Below, in pieces: positions 53,393-61,827 of a stretch of 64,000 nt of DNA. The notes under the pieces were generated by a model. That model did not search any database, was not told the DNA's origin, and saw nothing but the letters and a program-made list of their open reading frames with translations. The first letter of the stretch is position 1. Every line of letters begins with the position of its first letter. Source of the stretch: an uncultured Acetatifactor sp. GTDB taxonomy: Bacteria; Bacillota; Clostridia; Lachnospirales; Lachnospiraceae. The stretch is taken from NCBI GenBank assembly GCA_910586215.1, contig CAJUGH010000002.1:217742-281741 (forward strand), in the 5' to 3' direction. The translations under genes and the position numbers were made by a program.

Positions 53393-54851
53393 GTTGTTGG
53401 CTGACGTGGACTATATCTCCATTGCCGGGAACCGGGAGACACAAGTGGAGGCCGTGGTATATGACTCCAGGAAGGCATCCCCCGGTGCCCTGTTTGTCTG
53501 CATTCCCGGACAGTTCCAGGACGGGGCAGACTACATTCTGGACGCAGTCCGGGCAGGAGCCAGGGCAGTGGTAGTGGAACGGTGGGTGGATGTGCTGGAG
53601 AAGACCTCAGAGGAAGTAGCCGTGGTCATGGTGCGGGATGCGCGGGCAGCCCTGGCACAGATTTCGGCCACCTGGTTCGGGTATCCGGCCAGGAAGCTGG
53701 TGACAATCGGACTTACCGGGACCAAGGGCAAGACCACTACCGCCCATATGATCAAGAAGATCCTGGAGACGGCAGGGAAGAAGGTGGGGATGATCGGCAC
53801 CATGGGGGCCTATGTGGGGACAGAGAAGATCCCGGTGAGAAATACCACGCCGGAATCTTATGAACTGCAGGCCCTGTTCGCCCATATGCTGGAAGAGGGC
53901 TGCAGGTATGCGGTCTGTGAAGTATCCTCCCAGGGGCTGAAGCAGGGGCGTACCAGGGGCATTGTCTTCGACTATGGGGCCTTCCTCAACATCTCCCCGG
54001 ACCATATCGGGGAGGGGGAGCACGCTGATTTTGCAGAATATCTTGCCTGCAAGAAGAAACTGTGTGACCAGACCAGGCATACGGTGGTGAATATAGATGA
54101 TCCCCATTGGCAGGAGATGTTGGCAGAGAGGTCTGTGGAAGGCCTGGTCACCGTGTCCACAAAAGGGGAAGCCGACCTGTATGCCAGCCAGATAGAGAAT
54201 CTCTGGGAGCCTGGTTTTCTGGGGGCAACTTTCCATATGTCCGGGCTGGTGGAGGGGGAGATGGCCCTGGGGATGCCGGGCAGGTTCAATGTGGAGAATG
54301 CCCTGGTAGCTGCCGCTATCACCGGGGGACTGGGGATTGGTACAGACTGTATCCGTCAGGGCCTGCGGGAAGTCTCCGTCAAGGGCAGGACCCAGGTGCT
54401 GCAAAGTGCCTCCCATATCTCCACATTCCTCATTGACTATGCCCACAATGCCCTGAGCATGGAGAACCTTCTACAGATGCTGAAAGGGTATCACCCGGAC
54501 CGCCTGGTCTGCCTCTTCGGGGCAGGAGGGAATAAGCCCAAGCAGCGGCGTTTCGACATGGGAAGCATGGCAGGGAAATATGCAGACCTGACCATCCTTA
54601 CCACGGACAATCCCAGGTATGAGACAGTGGAGGAGATCAACAAGGCCATTATCGAAGGCCTGGATGCATATGGTGGCGCCTACCAGGTGATAGAAGACAG
54701 GGAGGAAGCCATCCACTATCTGCTGGATCATTGCGGTAGCAGGGATATTGTGGCGCTGATCGGAAAAGGCCACGAGGAGTACCAGGAGATCCAGGGGGTA
54801 AAATACCATTTTTCCGAGGAGGAAGTGGTAGGGAAGTATGTACAAAAATAA
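53379..54851 (+). CDS. murE: UDP-MurNAc-tripeptide synthetase, meso-DAP type
   Basis: 490 residues. The protein starts MKLNELLADVDYISIAGNRE; the P-loop GLTGTKGKTTTAHMIKK lies near residue 110, the central-domain NTTPESYELQALFAHM near 155, and the C-terminal DNPR motif (TTDNPRYETVEEI) near residue 410. DNPR is the signature of enzymes that add meso-diaminopimelate rather than lysine, in keeping with the overlapping dapF. The ATG at 53379 is chosen because it is the conserved N-terminus; the longer frame from 53352 lies in dapF. Confidence 0.93.
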   Translation: MKLNELLADVDYISIAGNRETQVEAVVYDSRKASPGALFVCIPGQFQDGADYILDAVRAGARAVVVERWVDVLEKTSEEVAVVMVRDARAALAQISATWFGYPARKLVTIGLTGTKGKTTTAHMIKKILETAGKKVGMIGTMGAYVGTEKIPVRNTTPESYELQALFAHMLEEGCRYAVCEVSSQGLKQGRTRGIVFDYGAFLNISPDHIGEGEHADFAEYLACKKKLCDQTRHTVVNIDDPHWQEMLAERSVEGLVTVSTKGEADLYASQIENLWEPGFLGATFHMSGLVEGEMALGMPGRFNVENALVAAAITGGLGIGTDCIRQGLREVSVKGRTQVLQSASHISTFLIDYAHNALSMENLLQMLKGYHPDRLVCLFGAGGNKPKQRRFDMGSMAGKYADLTILTTDNPRYETVEEINKAIIEGLDAYGGAYQVIEDREEAIHYLLDHCGSRDIVALIGKGHEEYQEIQGVKYHFSEEEVVGKYVQK

Positions 54852-54865
54852 ATATAAGATGGGTA

Positions 54866-54913
54866 ATTCCGAAGGAACTATTAGAATTTATTCTTTAACA
54901 ATTCCTTCGGAAT
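54866..54913 (+). terminator. Hairpin between murE and the DHH gene
   Basis: A perfect 12-bp stem, ATTCCGAAGGAA (54866-54877) with its complement (54902-54913) and a 24-base AU-rich loop; only a short AU tail follows. Confidence 0.6.
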
Positions 54914-54951
54914 ATTCACCATAAATACATTGTAGCAGGAGGATATGGATA

Positions 54952-55872
54952 GTGAGACTCGTGACACGTTCTGATTTTGACGGACTGGTGTGCGGTGCGC
55001 TGCTGCTGGAGGCAGGCATCATTGACAGTTGGAAGTTCGCCCATCCTAAGGATCTGCAGGATGGCCTGGTGGAGATTGATGAGAATGACTGTCTGGCCAA
55101 TGTGCCCTTTGTGGAAGGCTGCGGTCTGTGGTTCGACCATCATTCCAGTGAGCATGAGAGGCTTGCCCTGGCAGGAAAGTACAAGGGAGAGAGCCGCATG
55201 ACACCGTCCTGTGCCAGGATTATCTACGAATACTACGGCGGGAAGGAACGTTTCCCTCAGTTCGATGAGATCATGGAGGCTGTGGACAGGGTGGATTCCG
55301 GCAACCTGACCATGGATGAGATCATGCATCCCCAGGGCTGGATCCTGGTGGGCTTCCTTATGGATCCCCGGACAGGTCTGGGCAGATGGAGACAGTTCAC
55401 CATCTCCAACTATCAGCTGATGGAAAAACTTCTGGAAGCCTGTCGTGTGATGCGCACGGAAGAGATCCTGGCCCTGCCGGATGTGCGGGAGAGAATAGAA
55501 GTCTATGAGGAGCAGACCGCAAAATTCGTGGAGATGGTTAAGGCACATACCCGGGTGGAAGGCAATGTGATCCTCACGGATCTCAGAGGGGTGGATCCCA
55601 TCTACACAGGGAACCGTTTCATGATCTACAGTATGTACCCGGAGCAGAATATCTCTGCCTGGATTGTCAGCGGAAGGGGAGGAGTGGGCTGTTCCGTGGC
55701 TGTGGGCTACAGCATCCTTAACCGTACTTCCCAGGTGGATGTGGGCAGCTTGATGCTGAAGTATGGCGGTGGTGGCCACAGGAAAGTGGGAACCTGCCAG
55801 TTCGGCGATGGAAATATGGAGGAACAATTGCCCAAGGTGCTGGCAGAACTGTGCGAACTGGCAAATGCATGA
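54952..55872 (+). CDS. DHH-family phosphoesterase
   Basis: 306 residues. The N-terminus VTRSDFDGLVCGALLLEAG provides metal-binding Asp residues, GLWFDHHSSEHERL the DHH motif near residue 65, and the C-terminal DHHA1-like GGGGHRKVGTCQF near residue 265. Family members hydrolyse oligonucleotides, c-di-AMP or polyphosphate; which of these applies is unknown. GTG start, AGGAGG nine bases upstream. Confidence 0.88.
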   Translation: MRLVTRSDFDGLVCGALLLEAGIIDSWKFAHPKDLQDGLVEIDENDCLANVPFVEGCGLWFDHHSSEHERLALAGKYKGESRMTPSCARIIYEYYGGKERFPQFDEIMEAVDRVDSGNLTMDEIMHPQGWILVGFLMDPRTGLGRWRQFTISNYQLMEKLLEACRVMRTEEILALPDVRERIEVYEEQTAKFVEMVKAHTRVEGNVILTDLRGVDPIYTGNRFMIYSMYPEQNISAWIVSGRGGVGCSVAVGYSILNRTSQVDVGSLMLKYGGGGHRKVGTCQFGDGNMEEQLPKVLAELCELANA

Positions 55873-55881
55873 TGTCCGGAA

Positions 55882-56985
55882 TCATCCAAGGAACCTACAG
55901 TTTCCAAACAGACCGTTCACGGCGCCAAGATAATCAGCCAGATGGTCTGCCTTCCGGATCTTTTTCAGATACTTGTCAGGGGATTCAAAGCTGTGGCTCA
56001 GATATGCCCAGAGTTCTTTCATCTTGTACAGGGTGGGAGTATCTCCGGGCATTATCTGTCTGTAGCGCTCTAACAATTCCGCATGGAAGGCTTTGAGGGT
56101 GGCCAGGGCCGGAACGGATACCGTGGCTGTGGAATCCTGTATTGCGCAGGATGCCAGTGCTCCTGCCGGGCCATGGGGGAGTGCCGGCTCCTCCCGCTGC
56201 CGTGAGGCTGCGTATGGCGTATGCCTCAGTTCCTGCAGGAGTCCCGGGTTGCGCAGGATGCCTCGGCCGATCATGATGGTGTCAGTCTCCGGGAAGGCTT
56301 CCAGGAGACTGTCCCTGGTGGCCACTGATAGGATATCCCCGTTGTAGCACAGGGGAATCCGGTGGGGGCAGGCAGGGATACCGGGACAGGCAGGGGATGG
56401 AGATGCCTTTTCCAGGGCTTTTAGGGCTTTCCCATAGGCTTCCCTGTGAACGGAACCCACATATCCTTCCTGCTGGAGCCTGGGATGGACGATCAGTTCT
56501 TCTATGGGGTATTTCATAAATATATCCAGAAGAGGATCCCATTCCTCCGGGGAAGATATGCCAATGCGGGTCTTGATGGAGATGCCCAGGGGACACTTCT
56601 GGTAAATGGTGTCCAGGAACCGGTCAAGGTCTTCTGGTACGCTTAAGAATCCCGCACCCCGCCGTCTGGATACCACTGTCCCGGAGGGACAGCCCAGGTT
56701 CAGGTTCACGGTCTTGTAACCGTAGAAGGCAATCCTCCCGGCGATGGCCAGGAATTCCTCTGCGCGGTTGGTTAGGATCTGGGGCACCAGCTGCATCCCT
56801 TCATTGTGCTCCGGCAGGATCTCATTTCGCTCCCGGGCATTCAGGCTGCGGCTGCTGATGAATGGAGTAAAATATTTGTCCACGCCTCCGTAATGCCGGT
56901 GGTAGGCATTGCGGAAGCTGTAGGTGGTGATGCCCTCCATGGGGGCCAGATAGTAGCAGATGGAGCAGGTATGGGAAGGGTTCAT
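55882..56985 (-). CDS. tRNA-dihydrouridine synthase family protein
   Basis: 367 residues of the Dus flavoprotein family: YLAPMEGITTYSFRNAYHRH at the N-terminus, VNLNLGCPSGTVVSRRRGAG with the catalytic Cys near residue 98, ISIKTRIGI near residue 138, VHPRLQQEGYVGS, and MIGRGILRNP near residue 240 for FMN. It reduces uridines in the tRNA D-loop. The insertion around residues 195-210 (SPSPACPGIPACPHRIP) is unusual. CAGGAG precedes the ATG. It follows the MATE transporter on the same strand. Confidence 0.9.
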   Translation of the reverse strand: MNPSHTCSICYYLAPMEGITTYSFRNAYHRHYGGVDKYFTPFISSRSLNARERNEILPEHNEGMQLVPQILTNRAEEFLAIAGRIAFYGYKTVNLNLGCPSGTVVSRRRGAGFLSVPEDLDRFLDTIYQKCPLGISIKTRIGISSPEEWDPLLDIFMKYPIEELIVHPRLQQEGYVGSVHREAYGKALKALEKASPSPACPGIPACPHRIPLCYNGDILSVATRDSLLEAFPETDTIMIGRGILRNPGLLQELRHTPYAASRQREEPALPHGPAGALASCAIQDSTATVSVPALATLKAFHAELLERYRQIMPGDTPTLYKMKELWAYLSHSFESPDKYLKKIRKADHLADYLGAVNGLFGNCRFLG

Positions 56986-57005
56986 GTAAGGTTACTCCTG
57001 TAGAA

Positions 57006-58421
57006 TCAGTGGGTGTTCTGTAGGTGATCCGGGGACGCAGGGGGTATCTGCCCTGTGGAAGATTCCCCCTGGACTGCGGCCATCTGCCGGATCCGTTTCC
57101 ATTTTTTGGTGAAAAAATAGGCGAACATACACAGCATGCCGAAGATGAAGCTGATGGGGTAGCAGGCCATGATATACTTGCCGTCAAGCATCTGTCCAAT
57201 CAAGTAGGCGCTGGGGATACGGACCACCCAGAGCATAAGGATATTGATAATGGTGGGATATTTTACCTCCCCCATGCCATTCACAAAACAGATGATGCCG
57301 TTGAATACAGCGAAAGTCCAGGTGAGGGGCAGCACTACCCAGATATAGAGGGCAGCCAGTTCCAGCACGGCAGAATCTTTGGTAAAAAGGGACAGGATGG
57401 GGCGGCAGAAAAATGTGACCAGCAGTCCCGCAGCCAGGGTCACTACTCCGGAGAACAGGGGAATGGCCAGCCCGCCCTTTTTCAAGCGGATATAGTCCTG
57501 GCTGCCCAGGTTCTGGCCGGAAAAGGTAGTGGCCGCAGTGGAGAAGGAAGAGATGGCCACATTGGCAATGCCCGTGACCTTGGTGGCCACGGAACAGGCA
57601 GCCATGAAGGTAGAACCCTGGGCATTGACCAGGGCCTGCATGAGTACATGTCCCACGGAGTAGATGGAATTGTTCAGGCCAAGGGGAAGGCCCACCCGGA
57701 TGATGGAGGAAAGCATGTCCCTGTCCACACGCCGGGGCAGTACGGAATATTCCAGTTCGGGATATTTTCTCTTGATATAGAAGATGCTGAAGATCCAGGA
57801 GCAGTACATGGCCAGGATGGTGGCCAGGGCAGCTCCCGCCACGTCCATCCCAAGACCTGCCACGAAGACCACGTCCAGCACGATATTGACCACACAGGAC
57901 ACCAGCAGGAACAGCAGGGAGGCACGGCTGTCGCCTACTCCCCGCAGGATTCCGGCATTCATGTTGTACCCCATATTGCCCAGGGTACCCAGGAAAATAA
58001 TGCGCAGGTAGGACACTGCCAGGTCCCAGGCGTCTTTAGGCGCCTGCATAAAGGAAAGGATTGCCGGGCCAAGGAGCAGACCTGCGATGGTCAGCGGAAT
58101 GGCACACAGATACAGAAAAGTGGAGGAGGTGGCTACCAGACGCTTTAGGCGGCCCATGTCCCCGCTTCCGGTATATTGGGACACCAGTATGGATACCCCG
58201 GTGCCTATTCCTAAGAAAATGCACAGGAAGACTTCCACAGGCTGCCCGCTGGTGCCTACGGCGGCCAGGGACACGGAGTTGCAGAAATTGCCGATGACCA
58301 TGGTGTCAACCGTGTTGTAGAGTTGCTGCAGCACATTGCCGATACAGATGGGCAGGGCAAACAGCATTACCAGCTTTAGGATGGGACCTTTTGTCATATC
58401 TATTTTCCGGGCGGCATGCAT
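57006..58421 (-). CDS. MATE-family efflux transporter
   Basis: 471 residues, about 12 membrane helices. It starts MHAARKIDMTKGPILKLVML with ALPICIGNVLQQLYNTVDTM, the MATE family's first-helix pattern, repeated in the second half (NVAISSFSTAATTFSGQNLG). Drug/sodium or proton antiporter at the membrane; substrate not predictable. AGAAGGA lies eight bases before the ATG at 58421; the longer frame lacks a site. A paralogue in the opposite orientation is 0.9 kb away. Confidence 0.9.
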   Translation of the reverse strand: MHAARKIDMTKGPILKLVMLFALPICIGNVLQQLYNTVDTMVIGNFCNSVSLAAVGTSGQPVEVFLCIFLGIGTGVSILVSQYTGSGDMGRLKRLVATSSTFLYLCAIPLTIAGLLLGPAILSFMQAPKDAWDLAVSYLRIIFLGTLGNMGYNMNAGILRGVGDSRASLLFLLVSCVVNIVLDVVFVAGLGMDVAGAALATILAMYCSWIFSIFYIKRKYPELEYSVLPRRVDRDMLSSIIRVGLPLGLNNSIYSVGHVLMQALVNAQGSTFMAACSVATKVTGIANVAISSFSTAATTFSGQNLGSQDYIRLKKGGLAIPLFSGVVTLAAGLLVTFFCRPILSLFTKDSAVLELAALYIWVVLPLTWTFAVFNGIICFVNGMGEVKYPTIINILMLWVVRIPSAYLIGQMLDGKYIMACYPISFIFGMLCMFAYFFTKKWKRIRQMAAVQGESSTGQIPPASPDHLQNTH

Positions 58422-58636
58422 GGGAGGAATCCTTCTTTCATAAGTTGATAGGGTGGATACTGTCTTTGGCAGCATAAACAACACTATACACTCTTTGCCG
58501 GGCAAAAACTACTGATTTTTTGCTGGAGTGTGAAAAAGTGCAGATAGTTTGTAATTGTGCAAAGCCGATGCCAAGTATCGGCATGTTTATGCAGGCTTAC
58601 AGTAACGGTTCAGTGCCCATCCTACACTGTTACGGG
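58422..58636. other. Upstream region of the first MATE gene
   Basis: Contains a GCCGAT/ATCGGC hairpin near 58563-58581 and a degenerate repeat fragment, ACAGTAACGG and ACTGTTACGG (58597-58636), running into GGGTGGTGCC, reminiscent of the left arm of the mobile element. No gene seen. Confidence 0.4.
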
Positions 58637-58855
58637 CTACATACAGGGTGGTGCCGATGGATGCAGAAGGCTTTCCTGTTTGCCTTGCACGTTACACCGT
58701 TTCCTGCTACAGGCGATTCCGTATTTGAATATCATTTCCATGCCGTCTAAACGTAGCCTCTCCGTATATCCCTTTTCTTCTGTATGGTAGAATCCTCCTC
58801 TGCGGATCTTTTCAAAATTTTCTATGCCTACAGGGAGGTTTGGGAGGGTGTTCAT
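58637..58855 (-). pseudogene. Remnant of an AAA-ATPase-like / PD-(D/E)XK nuclease gene
   Basis: 72 codons. The start, MNTLPNLPVGIENFEKIRRG followed by GFYHTEEKGYTERL, resembles the N-terminus of the long AAA-ATPase-like (PF09820-type) clostridial proteins, 'LPVGIxxFEKLRxxxFYYVDKT'. After about 35 residues it switches to KYGIACSRKRCNV, which resembles their C-terminus. The roughly 500 residues between, including the Walker motifs, are missing, so both ends survive an internal deletion. AAAGGA lies about ten bases before the ATG. Recognition is from memory and only moderately sure. Confidence 0.5.
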
Positions 58856-58925
58856 ATGCAGGAAGTCCTTTCTTTTTTTCCTTTAATTTTACTATAATTT
58901 TCTGTTGTTCTCAATGGGAAAATAG

Positions 58926-59132
58926 GTAAATTCGTTACTTTTCACGGCCCTGCCGTTCAAAGCAACATGATGCACACATACAGTAGAATGCAAGCATTCT
59001 ACTGTCATGAATTGGGCAGGGACAGCCCATTTTGGCGCACAGCAGTCAAGGCAATCAAGATTGCCTAGGTTTGTCACGCGAAAAGCGCGTGAAAACACCT
59101 GGCGGGAGCACCAGTGAACAATAGCGTAAATT
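58926..59132. mobile_element. Long copy 3 of the GTTAC/GTAAC element, inverted, with 7-bp target duplication
   Basis: The element proper is 58934-59125 (192 bp), in the opposite orientation to the copy at 47767. GTAAATT occurs at 58926-58932 and 59126-59132, a target-site duplication with the same one-base offset on the left. It shares GCCAGGTGTTTTCACGC and the GGCAATC/GATTGCC hairpin with that copy; the intervening stem is CACGCG/CGCGTG. It also has a perfect 12-bp hairpin, ACAGTAGAATGC with its complement, at 58979-59004. Confidence 0.75.
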
Positions 59133-59168
59133 TTTCTTGCAAGAGGGGAAGTTTGCTGTTAGGCTAAA

Positions 59169-59247
59169 AGTGTGTAAAGAAATTCTAAGCGGTCAAAGTA
59201 CGCCCGCAAAGAATTTCTAGGTCTGCTATGCAGACCTTTTACACACT
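59169..59247. other. Compact three-way-junction fold
   Basis: P1 AGTGTGTAAA/TTTACACACT (59169-59178, 59238-59247) encloses P2 GAAATTCT with its complement (59179-59186, 59210-59217), capped by GCGG/CCGC, and P3 AGGTCTGC/GCAGACCT (59219-59226, 59230-59237). Almost no base at the junction is unpaired. Works as RNA or as cruciform DNA. It lies just upstream of the second MATE gene. Confidence 0.6.
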
Positions 59248-59305
59248 GAAGAATGCCAAGAACAGGCATTCTTCTCACGGATTGTTTGTGCCGCTGAAGC
59301 GGCAT
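59248..59305. repeat. Copy 2 of the second hairpin repeat family
   Basis: GAAGAATGCC/GGCATTCTTC (59248-59257, 59265-59274), an arm identical to that at 42562-42588, is followed at once by the TCACGGATTGTTTGTGC block (59275-59305), which ends in TGCCGC-TGAA-GCGGCA. The 42.6-kb copy has an extra hairpin inserted between the two modules. Confidence 0.65.
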
Positions 59306-59340
59306 GACGGGAAGTGTGAAGGGAGGTGAAGATTGAAAAT

Positions 59341-60720
59341 ATGGCAAATGATTTCTCCAGGGGGAAGGTCTGGCGCAACATTGTCAGCCAGTCCATTCCC
59401 TTGATTGCAGCGCAACTGGTACAACTCTTATATAATGTAGTGGACAGGATCTACATCGGCCATCTGCCAGGGGCAGACAGCATGGCGCTTACGGGGATCG
59501 GCCTGACCTTTCCCCTGACCACGCTGGTTTCTGCCTTTACCTTCCTGTATGGCACAGGGGGTACCCCTCTGTTTTCCATTGCCAGGGGAGCCGGGGAGGA
59601 GGAGCGGGCAGAGAAGATATTGGGGAATACCTTTGCCATGCTGGCAGGCACCTCCCTGGTGCTGCTTGCATTCTGTTACCTGCTGCGGCGGCCGATCCTG
59701 TACCTGTTCGGGGCAGGGGACGCTTCCTATGTGTATGCAGATGCCTACCTGCGGATCTATCTGCTGGGCACGCCATTTACCATGCTGGCCACGGGACTGA
59801 ATGGCTTTATCAATGCCCAGGGATTTCCCAGGATGGGCATGGTGACAACCCTGGCAGGCGCCCTGATGAACCTGGTGCTGGATCCGGTCTTCATCTTCTG
59901 GCTGGACATGGGGGTGGGCGGGGCGGCCCTGGCCACGATGATCAGCCAGGCCATATCCTGCCTCTGGGTACTCTGGTTCCTGGTCCGGGGCAGGATGGCC
60001 CTGCTACGCATACGGGCCTGCAACCTGTCCGTAGACTGGAAGCTGGTCCGGGAGATCACAGCCCTGGGCCTGTCCGGTTTCATTATGCAGGGCACAAACT
60101 GTCTGGTGCAGGTGGTGTGCAATGCCACCTTGAAAATATATGGAGGAGACCTGTACGTGGGGGTGATGACGGTACTGTCTTCGGTCCGGGAAATATTGTC
60201 CCTGCCGGTCAGCGGACTTTCCAACGGCGCCCAGCCCGTACTGGGATACAATTATGGCGCAAAGCAGTATACAAAGGTGCGCCAGGGCATCCGCTTCACT
60301 GCAGTTCTGGGAATCCTGTATACGGTGCTGGCCTGGCTGGTGGTGATCGTAAGTCCCCGCCCGTTGTTGTCCGTGTTCACGGAGGACGCGGCTCTGCTGG
60401 AGGCCGGGATAGGAGCACTGCACCTGTATTTCTTCGGGTTCTTTTTCATGGCTTTCCAGTTCACGGGGCAGTCTGCCTTCACGGCCCTGGGCTGTTCCAA
60501 GCGGGCCATCTTCTTCTCCCTGCTGCGGAAGGCTGTGATCGTGGCACCCCTGACCCTGCTGCTGCCCCGCCTGGGACTGGGGGTGGACGGCGTGTTCCTG
60601 GCGGAACCCATCTCCAATGCCATAGGGGGGCTGGCGTGTTTTGTGACCATGTATGTGACGGTATACCGGAAGCTGGGGAGTGGGATGGAACTGGAGGCAG
60701 GGAGGAACAGGATTGCTTAA
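59341..60720 (+). CDS. MATE-family efflux transporter (second copy)
   Basis: 459 residues with about 12 hydrophobic helices: SIPLIAAQLVQLLYNVVDRI in the first helix, GTGGTPLFSIARGAGEEE after the second, and the internal repeat LPVSGLSNGAQPVLGYNYGA near residue 290. Resembles DinF/NorM-type drug antiporters. It is diverged from the transporter at 57006-58421 rather than a recent copy. GGGAGG lies 14 bases before the ATG at 59341, and a GTG at 59326 abuts it, so the start is unsure. It is followed after 45 bases by truA. Confidence 0.88.
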   Translation: MANDFSRGKVWRNIVSQSIPLIAAQLVQLLYNVVDRIYIGHLPGADSMALTGIGLTFPLTTLVSAFTFLYGTGGTPLFSIARGAGEEERAEKILGNTFAMLAGTSLVLLAFCYLLRRPILYLFGAGDASYVYADAYLRIYLLGTPFTMLATGLNGFINAQGFPRMGMVTTLAGALMNLVLDPVFIFWLDMGVGGAALATMISQAISCLWVLWFLVRGRMALLRIRACNLSVDWKLVREITALGLSGFIMQGTNCLVQVVCNATLKIYGGDLYVGVMTVLSSVREILSLPVSGLSNGAQPVLGYNYGAKQYTKVRQGIRFTAVLGILYTVLAWLVVIVSPRPLLSVFTEDAALLEAGIGALHLYFFGFFFMAFQFTGQSAFTALGCSKRAIFFSLLRKAVIVAPLTLLLPRLGLGVDGVFLAEPISNAIGGLACFVTMYVTVYRKLGSGMELEAGRNRIA

Positions 60721-60765
60721 GAGGAGACAGGAAAGATGGGACAGCAAAGGACAGGGAGGTAGTCC

Positions 60766-61524
60766 ATGAAAAACTATAAATTCATTCTGGAATATGACGG
60801 CACCCGCTACTATGGCTGGCAGCGCCAGCCAGGGCAGAGTACCATCCAGGGAAAACTGGAGGAGGTGCTTACCCGGATGTGTGACGGGGAAGATGGGTGC
60901 CAGGGGGGCAGCCAGGTGGAAGTGACTGGCGCCGGCCGCACCGATGCCGGTGTCCACGCCAGGGGCATGGTGGCAAATGCCCACATGGACACGGCACTTT
61001 CCCCGGAGGAGATCCGGGATTACCTGAACCGTTACCTGCCGGATGACATTGCCGTGACGGAGGTGAGGGAGGCTTCCCCCAGGTTCCATGCACGGTACAA
61101 CTGTACGGGAAAAACATACTGCTATACCTGCTATGAGGGGGATGTGAAGCCCGTCTTCGACCGGCGATATTATACCCGCCTGGAGGAGCGCCCCGAGCTG
61201 GAGCCTATGCTGGAGGCTGCAGAAGTACTAAAGGGGGAGCATGATTTCCGGAATTTCTGCGTCAATCCCCGGATGAAGAAATCCACCGTGCGCCTGGTGG
61301 ATCGGATCGAGATCACCCGGGAAGGAGGGTACCTGCACTTCACGTTCCATGGGACAGGCTTTCTGCAGAATATGGTGCGGATCATGGTGGGAACCCTGCT
61401 GGAGGTGGGGTATGGCCGGATGAGCGTGGCACAGGTGCGGGAATGCCTTCAGACGCAGGAGAGGAGAAAGGCGGGACCTACGGCCCCGGCAATGGGACTG
61501 TGCCTGGTGGGGGTGGAGTATTAG
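60766..61524 (+). CDS. truA: tRNA pseudouridine38-40 synthase
   Basis: 252 residues. The catalytic Asp lies in GAGRTDAGVHARGMV near residue 62; YDGTRYYGWQRQPGQSTIQG opens the protein, RYNCTGKTYCY follows the catalytic domain, and FLQNMVRIMVGTLLEVG near residue 200 is the C-terminal family signature. It modifies the anticodon stem-loop of tRNAs. AGGGAGG sits six bases before the ATG. Confidence 0.95.
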   Translation: MKNYKFILEYDGTRYYGWQRQPGQSTIQGKLEEVLTRMCDGEDGCQGGSQVEVTGAGRTDAGVHARGMVANAHMDTALSPEEIRDYLNRYLPDDIAVTEVREASPRFHARYNCTGKTYCYTCYEGDVKPVFDRRYYTRLEERPELEPMLEAAEVLKGEHDFRNFCVNPRMKKSTVRLVDRIEITREGGYLHFTFHGTGFLQNMVRIMVGTLLEVGYGRMSVAQVRECLQTQERRKAGPTAPAMGLCLVGVEY

Positions 61525-61625
61525 GGCTGTAAATCTGCTGCAAGGGGAAAAACTGGAAAATATCCCGGAAAGTTATAATAAGGATAATAAAAGAACGAAA
61601 ATTGGATAAGTTCACCCGGAAACCA

Positions 61626-61654
61626 TTGCCGTATAAGGAATTCTATGATAGAAT
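61626..61654 (+). promoter_or_regulatory. Possible promoter of the 631-residue protein gene
   Basis: TTGCCG (61626-61631), a 17-base spacer and TAGAAT (61649-61654), the latter inside the 7-bp inverted repeat ATTCTAT-G-ATAGAAT (61640-61654). The leader would be about 165 bases. The rest of the 303-base spacer after truA shows nothing clear. Confidence 0.5.
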
Positions 61655-61827
61655 CAGATATGCTTTATTGTGGGTGAATGGCAGGGCAGAGAATACAGGA
61701 TGATCAAGAAGTTTTTGGACATACTACACATAGGGCAAAGATGAATATCATAAACCATGAGATTCATATACTTTGTCATGATGGATTTACAGGGAGGATC
61801 TCTGTAGACAAGGCGCAAGGGGAATAG

